From positions 2,998,501-3,062,500 of the forward strand of contig NZ_CP081120.1 of the NCBI RefSeq assembly GCF_025141935.1: a stretch of 64,000 nt of DNA. Reading direction: 5' to 3'. Numbering within the stretch: position 1 is the stretch's first letter; the number at the start of each line of letters is the position of its first letter. Under the pieces are notes generated by a model. That model made no database searches, was not told where the DNA came from, and saw only the letters and a list, made by a program, of their open reading frames with translations. This document shows, piece after piece, positions 17,306-25,767 of this stretch. A program made the translations under genes and the position numbers. The DNA comes from Sulfitobacter sp. S190. GTDB lineage: Bacteria > Pseudomonadota > Alphaproteobacteria > Rhodobacterales > Rhodobacteraceae.

Positions 17306-18640
17306 TTACAGCCCGTCGATCAACGTGATGCCGGGGAACGCCAACAGCAGGGCTAGCGCAACAATCTGCAGACCGATGAACGGCAGCAGCGCCTGGAAAA
17401 TCTCGCCGAGAGATATGTCGGGGGGCGCCACGCTCTTGAGATAGAAGGCCGCGGGGCCAAAGGGTGGGGACAGGAAGCTGACTTGCATGTTCATCGCGAA
17501 CACCACACCGAACCACACCGGATCATAGCCAAGCGACACCACGATCGGCACGAAGATCGGCATCGTCAGCAGCGCGATACCCACCCAGTCAAGGAACATG
17601 CCAAGGACAAACAGGATCGCCATCATAAACAGGATAATGACCATCGGTTCTTCGGAGATACCGGTGATCAGCTGCGACACAAAGCGAATGCCACCCATCA
17701 GGTTGAACACGCCCACGAGCGCGGTGGCGCCGATACCGATCCAGACGATCATGCCGACGGTGGCCAGTGTCTGGCGCGCGGCGCCGATGAGCAGGTTCAG
17801 CGAAAACTCACCCCGCACCACCGTAGACAGCGTCACGCCCAGCACGCCTACGGCGGATGCTTCGGTCACGCTGGCGATCCCGCCGTAGATCGAGCCGAGC
17901 ACGAAGAACACGACAAGGCCGGGCAGAAACAGACCTTTGAGCAGGCGCATCTTTTCGGACGCGGGGATGTCGCCCTGTTCGGGGATGGGCGCGAGCGCGG
18001 GGTTCATATAGGCGCGGGCGAGGATGTAGAGCACGTAAAGCCCCGCCAGCATCAGACCCGGCACAAAGGAGGCGGTAAACAGATCGCCGATGGAGACGTT
18101 GGCGGTCAGCCCATAGACGATCAGCACGATCGACGGCGGGATCATGGTGCCGAGCGCGCCGCCTGCACAGCACACGCCGATCGCGAGCTTTCGGTCGTAG
18201 CCCAGCCGCAGCATCTGTGGCAGGGCCAGTAGCCCCAGCAGGACGACTTCGCCGCCGATGATGCCGGACATGGCGGCGAGGATGACGGCCACCAGCAGGG
18301 TCTGGATCGCCACACCGCCGCGCAAACGGCCACCCACCAGACGCATCGCATCGAACAGATCGCGCGCGATGCCCGACCGATCGAGGATTGCGGCCATCAG
18401 TACGAACATCGGCACCGATACGAACACAAACGAATTCACGAAGCTGAAAATGCGACTGGTGATCAGCGGCACCGCCATCGGCCCGAACCAGCCCAGTGCA
18501 AAGATCAGCGCCACCAGCAGCGTCACGAAGGCAAGCGGCATACCGGTGAGCAGCAGCAACAGCAGCGAGGCAAACATCGCGAAAGTTGCCCATTCGATCC
18601 CCATCGCCTTGAGGTCGAGCAGCGTCGAGAGCCATTCCAT
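17306..18640 (-). CDS. TRAP transporter large permease (DctM)
   Basis: 444 residues with about twelve hydrophobic segments. Family marks are LLLLTGMPLAFVTLLVA near the N-terminus, GGVAIQTLLVAVILAAMSGIIGGE, and CCAGGALGTMIPPSIVLIVYG. It forms the sodium-coupled translocation channel of a tripartite ATP-independent transporter in the inner membrane. It is one base downstream of the small permease. With the kinase gene at the operon head, the likely substrate is gluconate or a similar sugar acid. Confidence 0.95.
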   Translation of the reverse strand: MEWLSTLLDLKAMGIEWATFAMFASLLLLLLTGMPLAFVTLLVALIFALGWFGPMAVPLITSRIFSFVNSFVFVSVPMFVLMAAILDRSGIARDLFDAMRLVGGRLRGGVAIQTLLVAVILAAMSGIIGGEVVLLGLLALPQMLRLGYDRKLAIGVCCAGGALGTMIPPSIVLIVYGLTANVSIGDLFTASFVPGLMLAGLYVLYILARAYMNPALAPIPEQGDIPASEKMRLLKGLFLPGLVVFFVLGSIYGGIASVTEASAVGVLGVTLSTVVRGEFSLNLLIGAARQTLATVGMIVWIGIGATALVGVFNLMGGIRFVSQLITGISEEPMVIILFMMAILFVLGMFLDWVGIALLTMPIFVPIVVSLGYDPVWFGVVFAMNMQVSFLSPPFGPAAFYLKSVAPPDISLGEIFQALLPFIGLQIVALALLLAFPGITLIDGL

Positions 18641-18641
18641 G

Positions 18642-19193
18642 TCAGTCGTCCTTCTTGCGCAGATAGGCCAGAGACAGCACTGCGAATTGCACGGTCATCA
18701 CCACGAGGATGCCCAGCAGGAAAAGTTTCAGCAGCCCCGGTGTCGGCGGGTTCCACGCGGAGCCCGATGTCTCCAGCCGGAAGTCGCCCGCGGGGGTCCA
18801 GATCGCGCGCTGCACCCCTTTCCACGCGGCCCATGTGAACATGGCGGTCGCGAGAAAGCAGGTGATCGAAATGGCCACGTCGAACAGCCTGCGCAGACGC
18901 GGCGACAGAAAATCGTAGATTAGCACCACGCGGATGTGCGCGTTGCGGGCCACGGCATAAAGACCGCCGTAGACGAAGGCGCTGGCGGTCAGGAAAATCA
19001 CCGTTTCATGGGCCCAGACGGTGGGCGCGTTGAGCACGTAGCGCAAGAAGATCTCGACCACGAGGATGGCGGCGGCGACCAGCAGGCCGATGGCGAACAC
19101 GATGCCCAGCCGGTCGATGATGCGGCCCATGGCCCCTGCGTGCGGGTCGGGACCCGGATCGCGGTGCAGTTGTTCGATGATTTCTTCGGCCAT
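18642..19193 (-). CDS. TRAP transporter small permease (DctQ)
   Basis: 183 residues from the ATG at 19193; longer starts add an Arg/Gly-rich stretch overlapping a hairpin and are rejected. Four membrane helices are predicted, with the DctQ core VVEIFLRYVLNAPTVWAHET followed by a second half ending in LAYLRKKDD. It pairs with DctM in the membrane complex. It is separated from the upstream binding-protein gene by 78 bases that contain a strong hairpin. Confidence 0.92.
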   Translation of the reverse strand: MAEEIIEQLHRDPGPDPHAGAMGRIIDRLGIVFAIGLLVAAAILVVEIFLRYVLNAPTVWAHETVIFLTASAFVYGGLYAVARNAHIRVVLIYDFLSPRLRRLFDVAISITCFLATAMFTWAAWKGVQRAIWTPAGDFRLETSGSAWNPPTPGLLKLFLLGILVVMTVQFAVLSLAYLRKKDD

Positions 19194-19231
19194 GTCGGCG
19201 CCCCCTCCCCTTGCGCGTGTGCGGCGCATGT

Positions 19232-19261
19232 GCCCCGCCCCGCGCACAGGCGGGACGGGGC
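19232..19261 (-). other. intercistronic hairpin after the TRAP binding-protein gene
   Basis: A 12-bp stem with one mismatch (19232-19243 with 19250-19261) closes a six-base loop. It lies between the stop of the binding-protein gene and the small permease and has no T-run. Such hairpins commonly protect the upstream message or allow partial termination, giving more binding protein than permease. Confidence 0.6.
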
Positions 19262-19271
19262 ATCATCTTGC

Positions 19272-20297
19272 TTATTGCGAGATCATACCCTGCGAGACGA
19301 GGTATTCCGTCAGCGTATCATAGACGCGCTGTGCATTGTCGGACTGGCTGGCGACCTTGCTCCATTCGCCCTGCGCGATGGTGCGGAACTTGGTGCGCTC
19401 GGCGGCCGACCAGTTGTGCACGGTGATGTCGGGGTTGGCGTTCGCTTCGGCCACGGCCAGCGTGTCGTTGGCGGCCAGTTTGCCCACCATGTTGTGCGCA
19501 AAGTCACGCACCGACACTTCCATGATCGCCTGCAGATCGGCGGGCATGCTGTCCCACTTTTCCTTGTTCATCGACACTTCGACCAGCGGCATGGAGTGGA
19601 AGCCGGGGTAGACCGGATGCGTTGCCACATCGTGCATGCCCTGTGCGTGGTTGGTCGAGAACACGGTATAGTCCGCCGCGTCGATCACGCCCTTGTCGAG
19701 CGACGTGAACACTTCGGAGCCGGGCAGGTTTACCGGCGCGGCACCCGCAGCGGCGAACACCTGTTGCACAAGCCCTTCGGGGGCGCGCATTTTCAGACCC
19801 GCCAGATCGTCGACACCTTCCAGAGGCACCTTGGAGATGAACGATTCCAGACCCGGTGTGGTCGCGCCGATGAAGTGCAGACCGTAGGGCGCGAGGATGT
19901 CGCGCATCAGCTCGTTGCCGCCACCGTATTCAAGAAAAGCGAACATTTCGTAGGGCGAGGACCATGCGCCAACGGGGTTGGCGATCAGGCCGAAGGCGGC
20001 ATCCTTGCCGGTGAAATAGGACGTGTCGGTGATGTGCCCGTCGATGATGCCCGCGGCGACGGCATCCTGCGTTTCGGTGTGCTGCACGATGGAATTGACC
20101 GGCAGCATTTCGATGGTCACGCGGCCACCGGTCAGTTCTTCGACCGATTGCGCCCATTCGACCTTGAGCTCGAAATTGGGGTTGCCTGCGGGGTCGGACG
20201 ACTGGAACCGCAGGGCGTAGTCCTGCGCGGTGGCGGCGGTGGCCAGACCCATTGCCACGACGGCGGCGGCGGTGAAGGATTTGAAGGTAAGCGACAT
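19272..20297 (-). CDS. TRAP transporter substrate-binding protein (DctP)
   Basis: 341 residues from the ATG at 20297, which has a GAGGAG site. A signal peptide (SFTAAAVVAMGLATAATAQ) exports it to the periplasm. The mature start YALRFQSSDPAGNPNFELKV, the VEELTGGRVTIEMLPVNSI region, and LAGLKMRAPEGLVQQVFAA with the substrate-carboxylate-binding Arg define a DctP protein. It delivers substrate to DctQM. It lies 17 bases downstream of the gluconokinase gene, which points to gluconate or a related aldonate. Confidence 0.93.
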   Translation of the reverse strand: MSLTFKSFTAAAVVAMGLATAATAQDYALRFQSSDPAGNPNFELKVEWAQSVEELTGGRVTIEMLPVNSIVQHTETQDAVAAGIIDGHITDTSYFTGKDAAFGLIANPVGAWSSPYEMFAFLEYGGGNELMRDILAPYGLHFIGATTPGLESFISKVPLEGVDDLAGLKMRAPEGLVQQVFAAAGAAPVNLPGSEVFTSLDKGVIDAADYTVFSTNHAQGMHDVATHPVYPGFHSMPLVEVSMNKEKWDSMPADLQAIMEVSVRDFAHNMVGKLAANDTLAVAEANANPDITVHNWSAAERTKFRTIAQGEWSKVASQSDNAQRVYDTLTEYLVSQGMISQ

Positions 20298-20314
20298 TGA
20301 GTTTCTCCTCATTT

Positions 20315-20848
20315 TCAATGATCGGTTTTCGGGGCGGACAGGGGCAGACCCAGTGTCCGGATGGCGTGTTCAACGGCGGCATTCACCGCCGCCTTTGACG
20401 GGGCCACATCAATGTGCGTGGCGCCTTCGTCGGGGGTTGGCGGGTCGAGCGTTGCAATCTGGCTGTCGAGTAGAGACACCGGCATGAAGTGATCCGTGCG
20501 GTTGGTGATCCGCTGTTCCAGCAGGGCGCGATCGCCGTGCAGAAAGACGAAATGCACCCGTCCGATACGTTTGCGCAGCAAATCACGGTAGCTGCGCCGC
20601 AACGCCGAACAGGCCAGCACGACCGGCCCGTTTGCGCGCATCTTCTCCGCCTCGTCCGACAGGCGCGTCAACCACGGCATCCGCTGGCGGTCCGACAGCG
20701 GCACCCCCCGCGCCATCGCGGCACGGTTTTCGTCGGAATGGAAATCATCCGCTTCGAGATATTGCGCATCGAGGTTTTCGGCCAAGGCACGGCCCACGGA
20801 CGTCTTGCCGACGCCGCATACTCCCATGATGACGAATGCCGTGTGCAT
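20315..20848 (-). CDS. gntK: gluconokinase
   Basis: 177 residues from the ATG at 20848. An in-frame extension to 20986 crosses the promoter palindrome and is rejected. The P-loop is GVCGVGKTS, followed by YLEADDFHSDENRAAMARG and PLSDRQRMPWL, which are classic GntK motifs; ACSALRRSYRDLLR and the HFMPVSLLDSQ segment complete the match. It phosphorylates D-gluconate to 6-phosphogluconate, feeding the Entner-Doudoroff or pentose phosphate route. It heads a minus-strand operon with the three TRAP genes and is divergent from a LacI-type regulator. Confidence 0.95.
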   Translation of the reverse strand: MHTAFVIMGVCGVGKTSVGRALAENLDAQYLEADDFHSDENRAAMARGVPLSDRQRMPWLTRLSDEAEKMRANGPVVLACSALRRSYRDLLRKRIGRVHFVFLHGDRALLEQRITNRTDHFMPVSLLDSQIATLDPPTPDEGATHIDVAPSKAAVNAAVEHAIRTLGLPLSAPKTDH

Positions 20849-20886
20849 TTGCGCGTCCACCTGTCCTCTCCCGTTCGCAATTTGGT

Positions 20887-20906
20887 AAATGATTGCGCAA
20901 TCATTT
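20887..20906. promoter_or_regulatory. perfect 20-bp palindrome, putative LacI-family operator
   Basis: AAATGATTGCGCAATCATTT reads the same on both strands. It has the central CpG and 14-20 bp size typical of LacI/GntR-family operators. It lies 39 bases upstream of the gluconokinase start and 68 upstream of the regulator start, so one site could control both divergent units. I infer repression relieved by gluconate or its phosphate. Confidence 0.8.
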
Positions 20907-20973
20907 GTCAAACAATCCTTTCGAAATTCTGGATACGGGCCTAAACTGCCATACGAATATGGGGAATAACGGC

Positions 20974-21984
20974 ATGCGGAAACCAACGCTCAAGGATGTT
21001 GGTCTCGAATCAGGGGTTAGCGCAATCACGGTATCGCGGGCGTTGCGCGATCCCGAGCGGGTGTCGCCGGAGCTGCGGGCGCGGGTGAAGGCGGCGGTCG
21101 ACAAGCTGGGCTATGTGCCGGATGCGGCGGCGTCGACGCTGGCGTCGAAGCGCTCATCGATCATCGGAGTTTTGGTGCCGTCCTTTTCCAACCAGGTGTT
21201 TTCGGACGTGCTCGCCGGGGCCAGTAGCGTAATCGAGAACACCCGGTTTTCCATGCAGATCGCCAACACCGGCTATAGCCCGCTGACCGAACAGGCGCTG
21301 ATCCCGAAGTTCCTGACCCTGAAACCGGCGGGGCTGATCCTTGCGGGTGTCGACCAGACCGATGCGTCCCGGCAGATGCTGGACGGGGCCGATTGCCCGA
21401 TTGCGCAGGTCATGGACACTACGGATGATCCGATTGACGTGATCATCGGCTTTTCAAACGCCCGTGCGGCCGCCGATGCGGTCGAGCATATGGTGGCACA
21501 GGGGTTCCGGCGCATCGCGTTTCTGGGCACCCGTATGGATCCGCGGACCCAGCAGCGTCTGGAAGGCTATAGATCGGTGATGGAGCGGCACGGTCTGTAC
21601 GATCCGGCGTTGATCGTGACCACGCCGCAGAAGTCCAGTGTCGAGATCGGGCGACACCTGCTGGGCCAGTTGATGGGCGATGTGCCCGATTGCGATGCGG
21701 CCTTTTGCAACAATGACGATGTGGCGGTGGGCGTGTCGCTGGAATGCCAGCGCCGCAACATCCGGATACCGGACCAGATGGGCCTGTGCGGCTTCAACGA
21801 TCTGGGCACCACGTCGCAGATGCTGCCCGCGATCACGTCGATCTATACGCCGCGGGCCGACATCGGGGCGCGCGCGGCGCAGTATGTGCTGGAGCGCAAC
21901 GCGGGGGCGGAACCGCCGCAGACGCGTTCGATCGATCTGGGGTTCGAGTTGCGCATCCGCGCGTCAACCCGCAAACGCGGCTGA
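20974..21984 (+). CDS. LacI-family transcriptional regulator (gluconate-type)
   Basis: 336 residues from the ATG at 20974, preceded by GGGGAATAACGGC; ATGs at 20959 and 20893 are alternatives. The N-terminal helix-turn-helix and hinge are present: PTLKDVGLESGVSAITVSRAL followed by LRDPERVSPE and LASKRSSIIGVLVPS. The effector-binding domain follows, with DVAVGVSLECQRRNIRIPDQ and GLCGFNDLGTTSQM. It resembles GntR-type gluconate repressors. Its divergent position, and the palindrome between it and gntK, indicate control of the kinase-TRAP operon and probably of itself. Confidence 0.93.
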   Translation: MRKPTLKDVGLESGVSAITVSRALRDPERVSPELRARVKAAVDKLGYVPDAAASTLASKRSSIIGVLVPSFSNQVFSDVLAGASSVIENTRFSMQIANTGYSPLTEQALIPKFLTLKPAGLILAGVDQTDASRQMLDGADCPIAQVMDTTDDPIDVIIGFSNARAAADAVEHMVAQGFRRIAFLGTRMDPRTQQRLEGYRSVMERHGLYDPALIVTTPQKSSVEIGRHLLGQLMGDVPDCDAAFCNNDDVAVGVSLECQRRNIRIPDQMGLCGFNDLGTTSQMLPAITSIYTPRADIGARAAQYVLERNAGAEPPQTRSIDLGFELRIRASTRKRG

Positions 21985-21998
21985 GGGCGCGGGCGCGT

Positions 21999-22020
21999 GC
22001 CCACCCGTTCTGGGTGGGGC
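21999..22020. terminator. possible bidirectional terminator hairpin
   Basis: GCCCACCC and GGGTGGGGC pair around GTTCT, 14 bases after the regulator stop and nine bases before the 3' end of the convergent hypothetical gene. No T-run follows, so it may act with Rho or only as a barrier. Confidence 0.35.
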
Positions 22021-22029
22021 GCTCGCCAG

Positions 22030-22416
22030 TTAAACCCGGCGATCGACAGGGGTGGTCGGGGCCGCCTGTGCTTCGGCCTGCGCGGGCGCGATGGCCGCGA
22101 TCAGCGTTTCATTCCGGCTGCTTTGCAGAGACCATTCCGCAAAGCGGCGCATGCGGGCCTCGGCGGAATCGTCAAAGGAGGTGTCCTCCATCTGCGCGGT
22201 GACGGCCGATTGGGTCACGGGCGACCGGCTCACGGGCGCCTCGCGCGGGGCCGCTGTGTCAGTGCGCGATGCACCGGAATTGTCGCGCGGCGCGGTGGTG
22301 GTGGTTTCAGGCTCGGGGTCGGCCTTGGAGTCTTTGGATCGCTCCGGTTCGGCCGGTTTTGCCGATTGATCGGAGGGTGAGGGGCGCGTGAATGGCCCGA
22401 TGGAAGAAATAAGCAT
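22030..22416 (-). CDS. hypothetical acidic, low-complexity protein
   Basis: 128 residues. The first two thirds are Ser/Thr/Pro/Ala/Glu-rich and probably disordered. A predicted helix, FDDSAEARMRRFAEWSLQSS then RNETLIAAIA, occupies residues 80-107. No signal peptide, no membrane segment and no recognised family. It is convergent with the LacI regulator. Codon use matches the surroundings, so it may be genuine, but it could be lineage-specific. Confidence 0.5.
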   Translation of the reverse strand: MLISSIGPFTRPSPSDQSAKPAEPERSKDSKADPEPETTTTAPRDNSGASRTDTAAPREAPVSRSPVTQSAVTAQMEDTSFDDSAEARMRRFAEWSLQSSRNETLIAAIAPAQAEAQAAPTTPVDRRV

Positions 22417-22505
22417 GTCTGCTCCGTCAGATGAAAGCGCCCGCCACCCATCGTCGGTAACGGATAATTAACGCCTTGTCGGGTTCTGACAACGCAAGAA
22501 GTGAA

Positions 22506-23933
22506 TTAACGGTTAACGCCGTCGACACCGGCGGCCTGCAGCGCGGCGCACATCTCGGTTGCGCGGCGCAGATCGGCGCGCAGATGCTCTTCGAGCCCGG
22601 CGGAGGGACCGGCCCGCAGGATCGCCGACGGATGGATGGTGACGAGAACCGGACGGCCATCGAGCCCTTTCTCGACGCGCCCGCGCCGCGCGGTGATGCG
22701 GCTGCCGTCGCCGGTGAGCGCTTGGGCCGCGCTGCCGCCAAGGGCGATCAGGAGCGCCGGCTGCACCGCGTCGATTTCGGCGGTCAGCCAGACGCGGCAG
22801 GCCTCGATCTCGGACGTATTGGGGTTCTGGTGAATCCGGCGCTTGCCGCGCGGCTGGAATTTGAAATGCTTGACGGCGTTGGTAACATAGGCCGCCGCGC
22901 GGTCGAAACCCGCCTCTTCGGCCAGCCGGTCAAAAAGCTGCCCCGCAGGTCCGACAAAAGGACGGCCCGACAGATCTTCGGTATCGCCGGGCTGTTCGCC
23001 CACCACCATGATCATCGCGTCTTGCGGCCCTTCGCCCCCGACGGCCTGCGTGGCCGCCGCCGACAGCGGACAGCGTTTACAGGCGTGGATGTCGCGGGCC
23101 GCATCACGGTCGGGCAAGCGGTCGAGAATGCGTTCGGCCCGCAAGGGCGGCAAGGTTGGCGCATGGGCCTGCATCTGCGCCACACGCGCTTCGGCGTTGG
23201 CGATCAGACCGGGGATCAGATCGGCCTCGGGCAGGTTTTTCCAGTATTTCTTGGGCATCTCGGACTGCATCGCCTTGATCTTGAGGCGGGCGGGATTGAA
23301 GATGTTCGCGTAGTAGGTCTTCCACAGCTCTTCGGTTTCGTCCGAGAGGTCGAGACGTTCGCTGGCAACGGCCTCGAACGACAGATCGCCCCCCTCAAAG
23401 CGCATGGTGACTTCGGGCGTGACGATGACCCAGTCCATATCGCCGAAGCGGCGTTGGAAAAAACCGCCGATCAGTTCTTCTATGCGGTGGTCCGGTTCAA
23501 ACCAGCTGAGGAATTGGCGGCGGTTGGCCCCCGGTTTCGACACGTCGCGAAACCGTACGAAGGCCTTCATCTTGTGCATATCGCGGCGGATGTTCTTTGC
23601 CAGCTCCTCGAGCCGGGCGATGTCGGGATCGGCGCGATTGCTCAGCAGTGCCGCATTGCCCCTGCAGCGCAACAACACGCGGTAGAGCAGTTCATGCGCC
23701 CCCTCGGCACGGCTGGCACAGACCTGCCGCGCGAGTTGCACGAAACCCGATGGCACCGAAATGTCGCGCGGGGCGGGCAAGGCGGCGCCGTCCTGCGCGA
23801 AAAGACCGGTCTGCCCGCCCTCCATCATCCATTCGACCTGATCGGCCGGAATGTCATTGCTGGCAAGGGCGCGGGCGGCGGTGCGCCATGCCTCGAACGT
23901 CCCCAGCCGCGGCAGGTGGGGCGCGTAAATCAC
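22506..23933 (-). CDS. UdgX-family uracil-DNA binding protein with N-terminal DUF4130 domain
   Basis: 475 residues in two parts. The N-terminal ~250 residues match DUF4130 (AHELLYRVLLRCRGNAALLS, then FVRFRD and FERRFGDMDWVI-like sequence). The C-terminal ~200 residues are a UDG-fold domain with paired cysteines ACKRCPL, the GEQPGDTEDLSGRPFVGPAG loop, the KRRIHQNPNTSEI R-loop and a VTIHPSAIL end. In UdgX the His of KRRIHQ forms a covalent bond with the sugar after uracil removal, leaving protein tightly bound to DNA; that His is present. The cysteines suggest a 4Fe-4S cluster. It is coupled by a four-base overlap to the radical-SAM gene, a known pairing. Confidence 0.93.
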   Translation of the reverse strand: MIYAPHLPRLGTFEAWRTAARALASNDIPADQVEWMMEGGQTGLFAQDGAALPAPRDISVPSGFVQLARQVCASRAEGAHELLYRVLLRCRGNAALLSNRADPDIARLEELAKNIRRDMHKMKAFVRFRDVSKPGANRRQFLSWFEPDHRIEELIGGFFQRRFGDMDWVIVTPEVTMRFEGGDLSFEAVASERLDLSDETEELWKTYYANIFNPARLKIKAMQSEMPKKYWKNLPEADLIPGLIANAEARVAQMQAHAPTLPPLRAERILDRLPDRDAARDIHACKRCPLSAAATQAVGGEGPQDAMIMVVGEQPGDTEDLSGRPFVGPAGQLFDRLAEEAGFDRAAAYVTNAVKHFKFQPRGKRRIHQNPNTSEIEACRVWLTAEIDAVQPALLIALGGSAAQALTGDGSRITARRGRVEKGLDGRPVLVTIHPSAILRAGPSAGLEEHLRADLRRATEMCAALQAAGVDGVNR

Positions 23934-25165
23934 AGCAGGGACAGCTGTTCAGGCGGCGGCGCAAAGCGGGCGCGCAGATTGGCCGCATCCGTCAGGCCCC
24001 CGGGCGACCAGTCCCGCGCCACGATGAACGGTTTCGCCTTTTTCACAAGCGCCCCCATGCGTGTGAGGTCCCCGTAGCCCAGCGCCCCGTTGCGGCGGGC
24101 GGCCAGTATGCGGCCCACCGATTTCGTGCCGAACCCCGGCACCCGCAGCAGCATGTCGCGCCCCGCGCGGTTCACATCGACCGGAAAGGCGTGGCGGTTG
24201 GCAAGCGCCCACGCCAGTTTGGGGTCAATGTCGAGATCGAGCATACCGCCGTCGGAGGCGGCCGCGATTTCATCGGCCTGATAGCCGTAGAACCGCAGCA
24301 GCCAATCGGCCTGATAGAGCCGGTGTTCGCGTTGCAGGGGCGGTTTGATCAGCGGCAGTTTCGCCGTGCTGTCGGGGATTGGCGAGAAGGCGGAGTAGTA
24401 AACCCGCTTGAGTTTGTAGGAACTGTAGAGCCGCGTCGAGCTTTGCAGGATCGTGGCGTCATTAGCCCCGTCCGCCCCGACGATCAGCTGTGTCGACTGG
24501 CCGGCGGGGGCGAATTTCGCGGCCTTGCGGCCCGTGTGCGTGCGTTCACGGGCGGCCTGCTTGCGCAGTTGCACCTTGCCCATGGCGCGGCGGATTTCAT
24601 CGGGGTTCTTTTCGGGGGCGTAGGTGTTCAGCCCGCGGTCGGTCGGCAGTTCGATGTTCATCGACAGACGGTCGGCGTAAAGACCCGCCTCCTCGATCAA
24701 TTCCGGCGCGGCGTCGGGGATCGTCTTGAGGTGGATATAGCCGCGGAAGTGATGCACCTGCCGCAAAACGCGCGCGATGCGCACCATGTCGGCCATCGTA
24801 TCATCGGGTGATTTGATGATGCCGGAGGACAAAAACAGCCCCTCGATATAATTGCGGCGGTAGAATTCGGTCGTCAGATGCACGACTTCCTCGACAGAGA
24901 AGCGCGCGCGCGGCACCTGAGACGACACGCGGTTGATGCAGTAGGCGCAATCGTAGATGCAGAAATTCGTCATCAGGATCTTGAGCAGGCTGATGCAGCG
25001 CCCGTCGGGCGCGTAGGCGTGGCAGATGCCAGAGCCTTCGGTGCTGCCCAGCCCCTTGCCGTCGGCAGAGCTGCGCCGTGTGGTGCCGGACGACGCGCAG
25101 GACGCGTCGTATTTTGCTGCATCGCTCAACAGGGCGAGCTTTTCCTTGAGATCCATCTTTGCCAT
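23930..25165 (-). CDS. putative DNA modification/repair radical SAM protein
   Basis: 411 residues from the ATG at 25165; an extension to 25387 reads antisense through the CreA promoter and is rejected. The radical-SAM cysteine triad is CIYDCAYC. Surrounding TNFCIYDCAYCINRVSSQVP and the YIEGLFLSSGIIKSPDDTM region match the radical SAM family always found next to UdgX (TIGR03916 type). A helix-hairpin-helix-like segment RVPGFGTKSVGRILAARR near the C-terminus suggests DNA contact. It probably acts on a DNA lesion or modified base together with UdgX; the reaction is not established. Confidence 0.93.
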   Translation of the reverse strand: MAKMDLKEKLALLSDAAKYDASCASSGTTRRSSADGKGLGSTEGSGICHAYAPDGRCISLLKILMTNFCIYDCAYCINRVSSQVPRARFSVEEVVHLTTEFYRRNYIEGLFLSSGIIKSPDDTMADMVRIARVLRQVHHFRGYIHLKTIPDAAPELIEEAGLYADRLSMNIELPTDRGLNTYAPEKNPDEIRRAMGKVQLRKQAARERTHTGRKAAKFAPAGQSTQLIVGADGANDATILQSSTRLYSSYKLKRVYYSAFSPIPDSTAKLPLIKPPLQREHRLYQADWLLRFYGYQADEIAAASDGGMLDLDIDPKLAWALANRHAFPVDVNRAGRDMLLRVPGFGTKSVGRILAARRNGALGYGDLTRMGALVKKAKPFIVARDWSPGGLTDAANLRARFAPPPEQLSLL

Positions 25166-25271
25166 GGATGTTCTTATAATGTTCTTAACGGGATTCGCGC
25201 AAGCGGTTGACCCCTGCGACATATTTTCCTTTTCCGGCGGAACCCCGAAGGCACGCGCGGCGTTTAGCGGT

Positions 25272-25736
25272 ATGACAATGATCCCTCTCCGCACGCTGTG
25301 CGGCCTTTTCGCCTTTTCCGCCCTTTCTGCCCAAGCCGATGTCGTTGGCAACGTCGACGTCGACTGGTTGGGCAATGACATCATCATCGAGGCGCTGGAA
25401 GATCCCGAAGTGCAGGGCGTTACCTGTCACCTGACCTATTTCGAGCGCGGCATCATCGACCGTCTGCAAAAGGGCAACTGGTTCGAGGATCCGTCCAATT
25501 CCGCGATTTCGTGCCGCCAGACCGGCCCGATCACGGTGGGTGACATCGACCGGGGCCGCGAGGGCGAGGATGTATTTCGCGAGCGCCGCTCCATCGTATT
25601 CAAGACAATCCGCGTAAAGCGTATCTTTGACGCGGATAACAACACGCTGATTTACGTCAGCCACGCACGCGATGTGCAGAACGGGTCGGCCAAAATGGCG
25701 ATTTCGACCGTCCCGCTTTACCAGCAGGGGCAGTGA
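25272..25736 (+). CDS. creA: CreA family protein
   Basis: 154 residues from the ATG at 25272. A signal peptide (LCGLFAFSALSAQA) is followed by DVVGNVDVDWLGNDIIIEA, then VTCHLTYFERGIID and a Cys pair, matching the CreA family. Members are periplasmic proteins of unknown function; E. coli creA neighbours the CreBC two-component system, but none is here. It is divergent from the radical-SAM gene and 31 bases ahead of the HAD gene. Confidence 0.9.
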   Translation: MTMIPLRTLCGLFAFSALSAQADVVGNVDVDWLGNDIIIEALEDPEVQGVTCHLTYFERGIIDRLQKGNWFEDPSNSAISCRQTGPITVGDIDRGREGEDVFRERRSIVFKTIRVKRIFDADNNTLIYVSHARDVQNGSAKMAISTVPLYQQGQ

Positions 25737-25767
25737 TTGCCCCCTTCTCATGACGTCAGGATATGAC

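Noticed and set aside
18936..20300. A 454-codon plus-strand frame
   Set aside because: It is antisense to the TRAP small permease and binding-protein genes.
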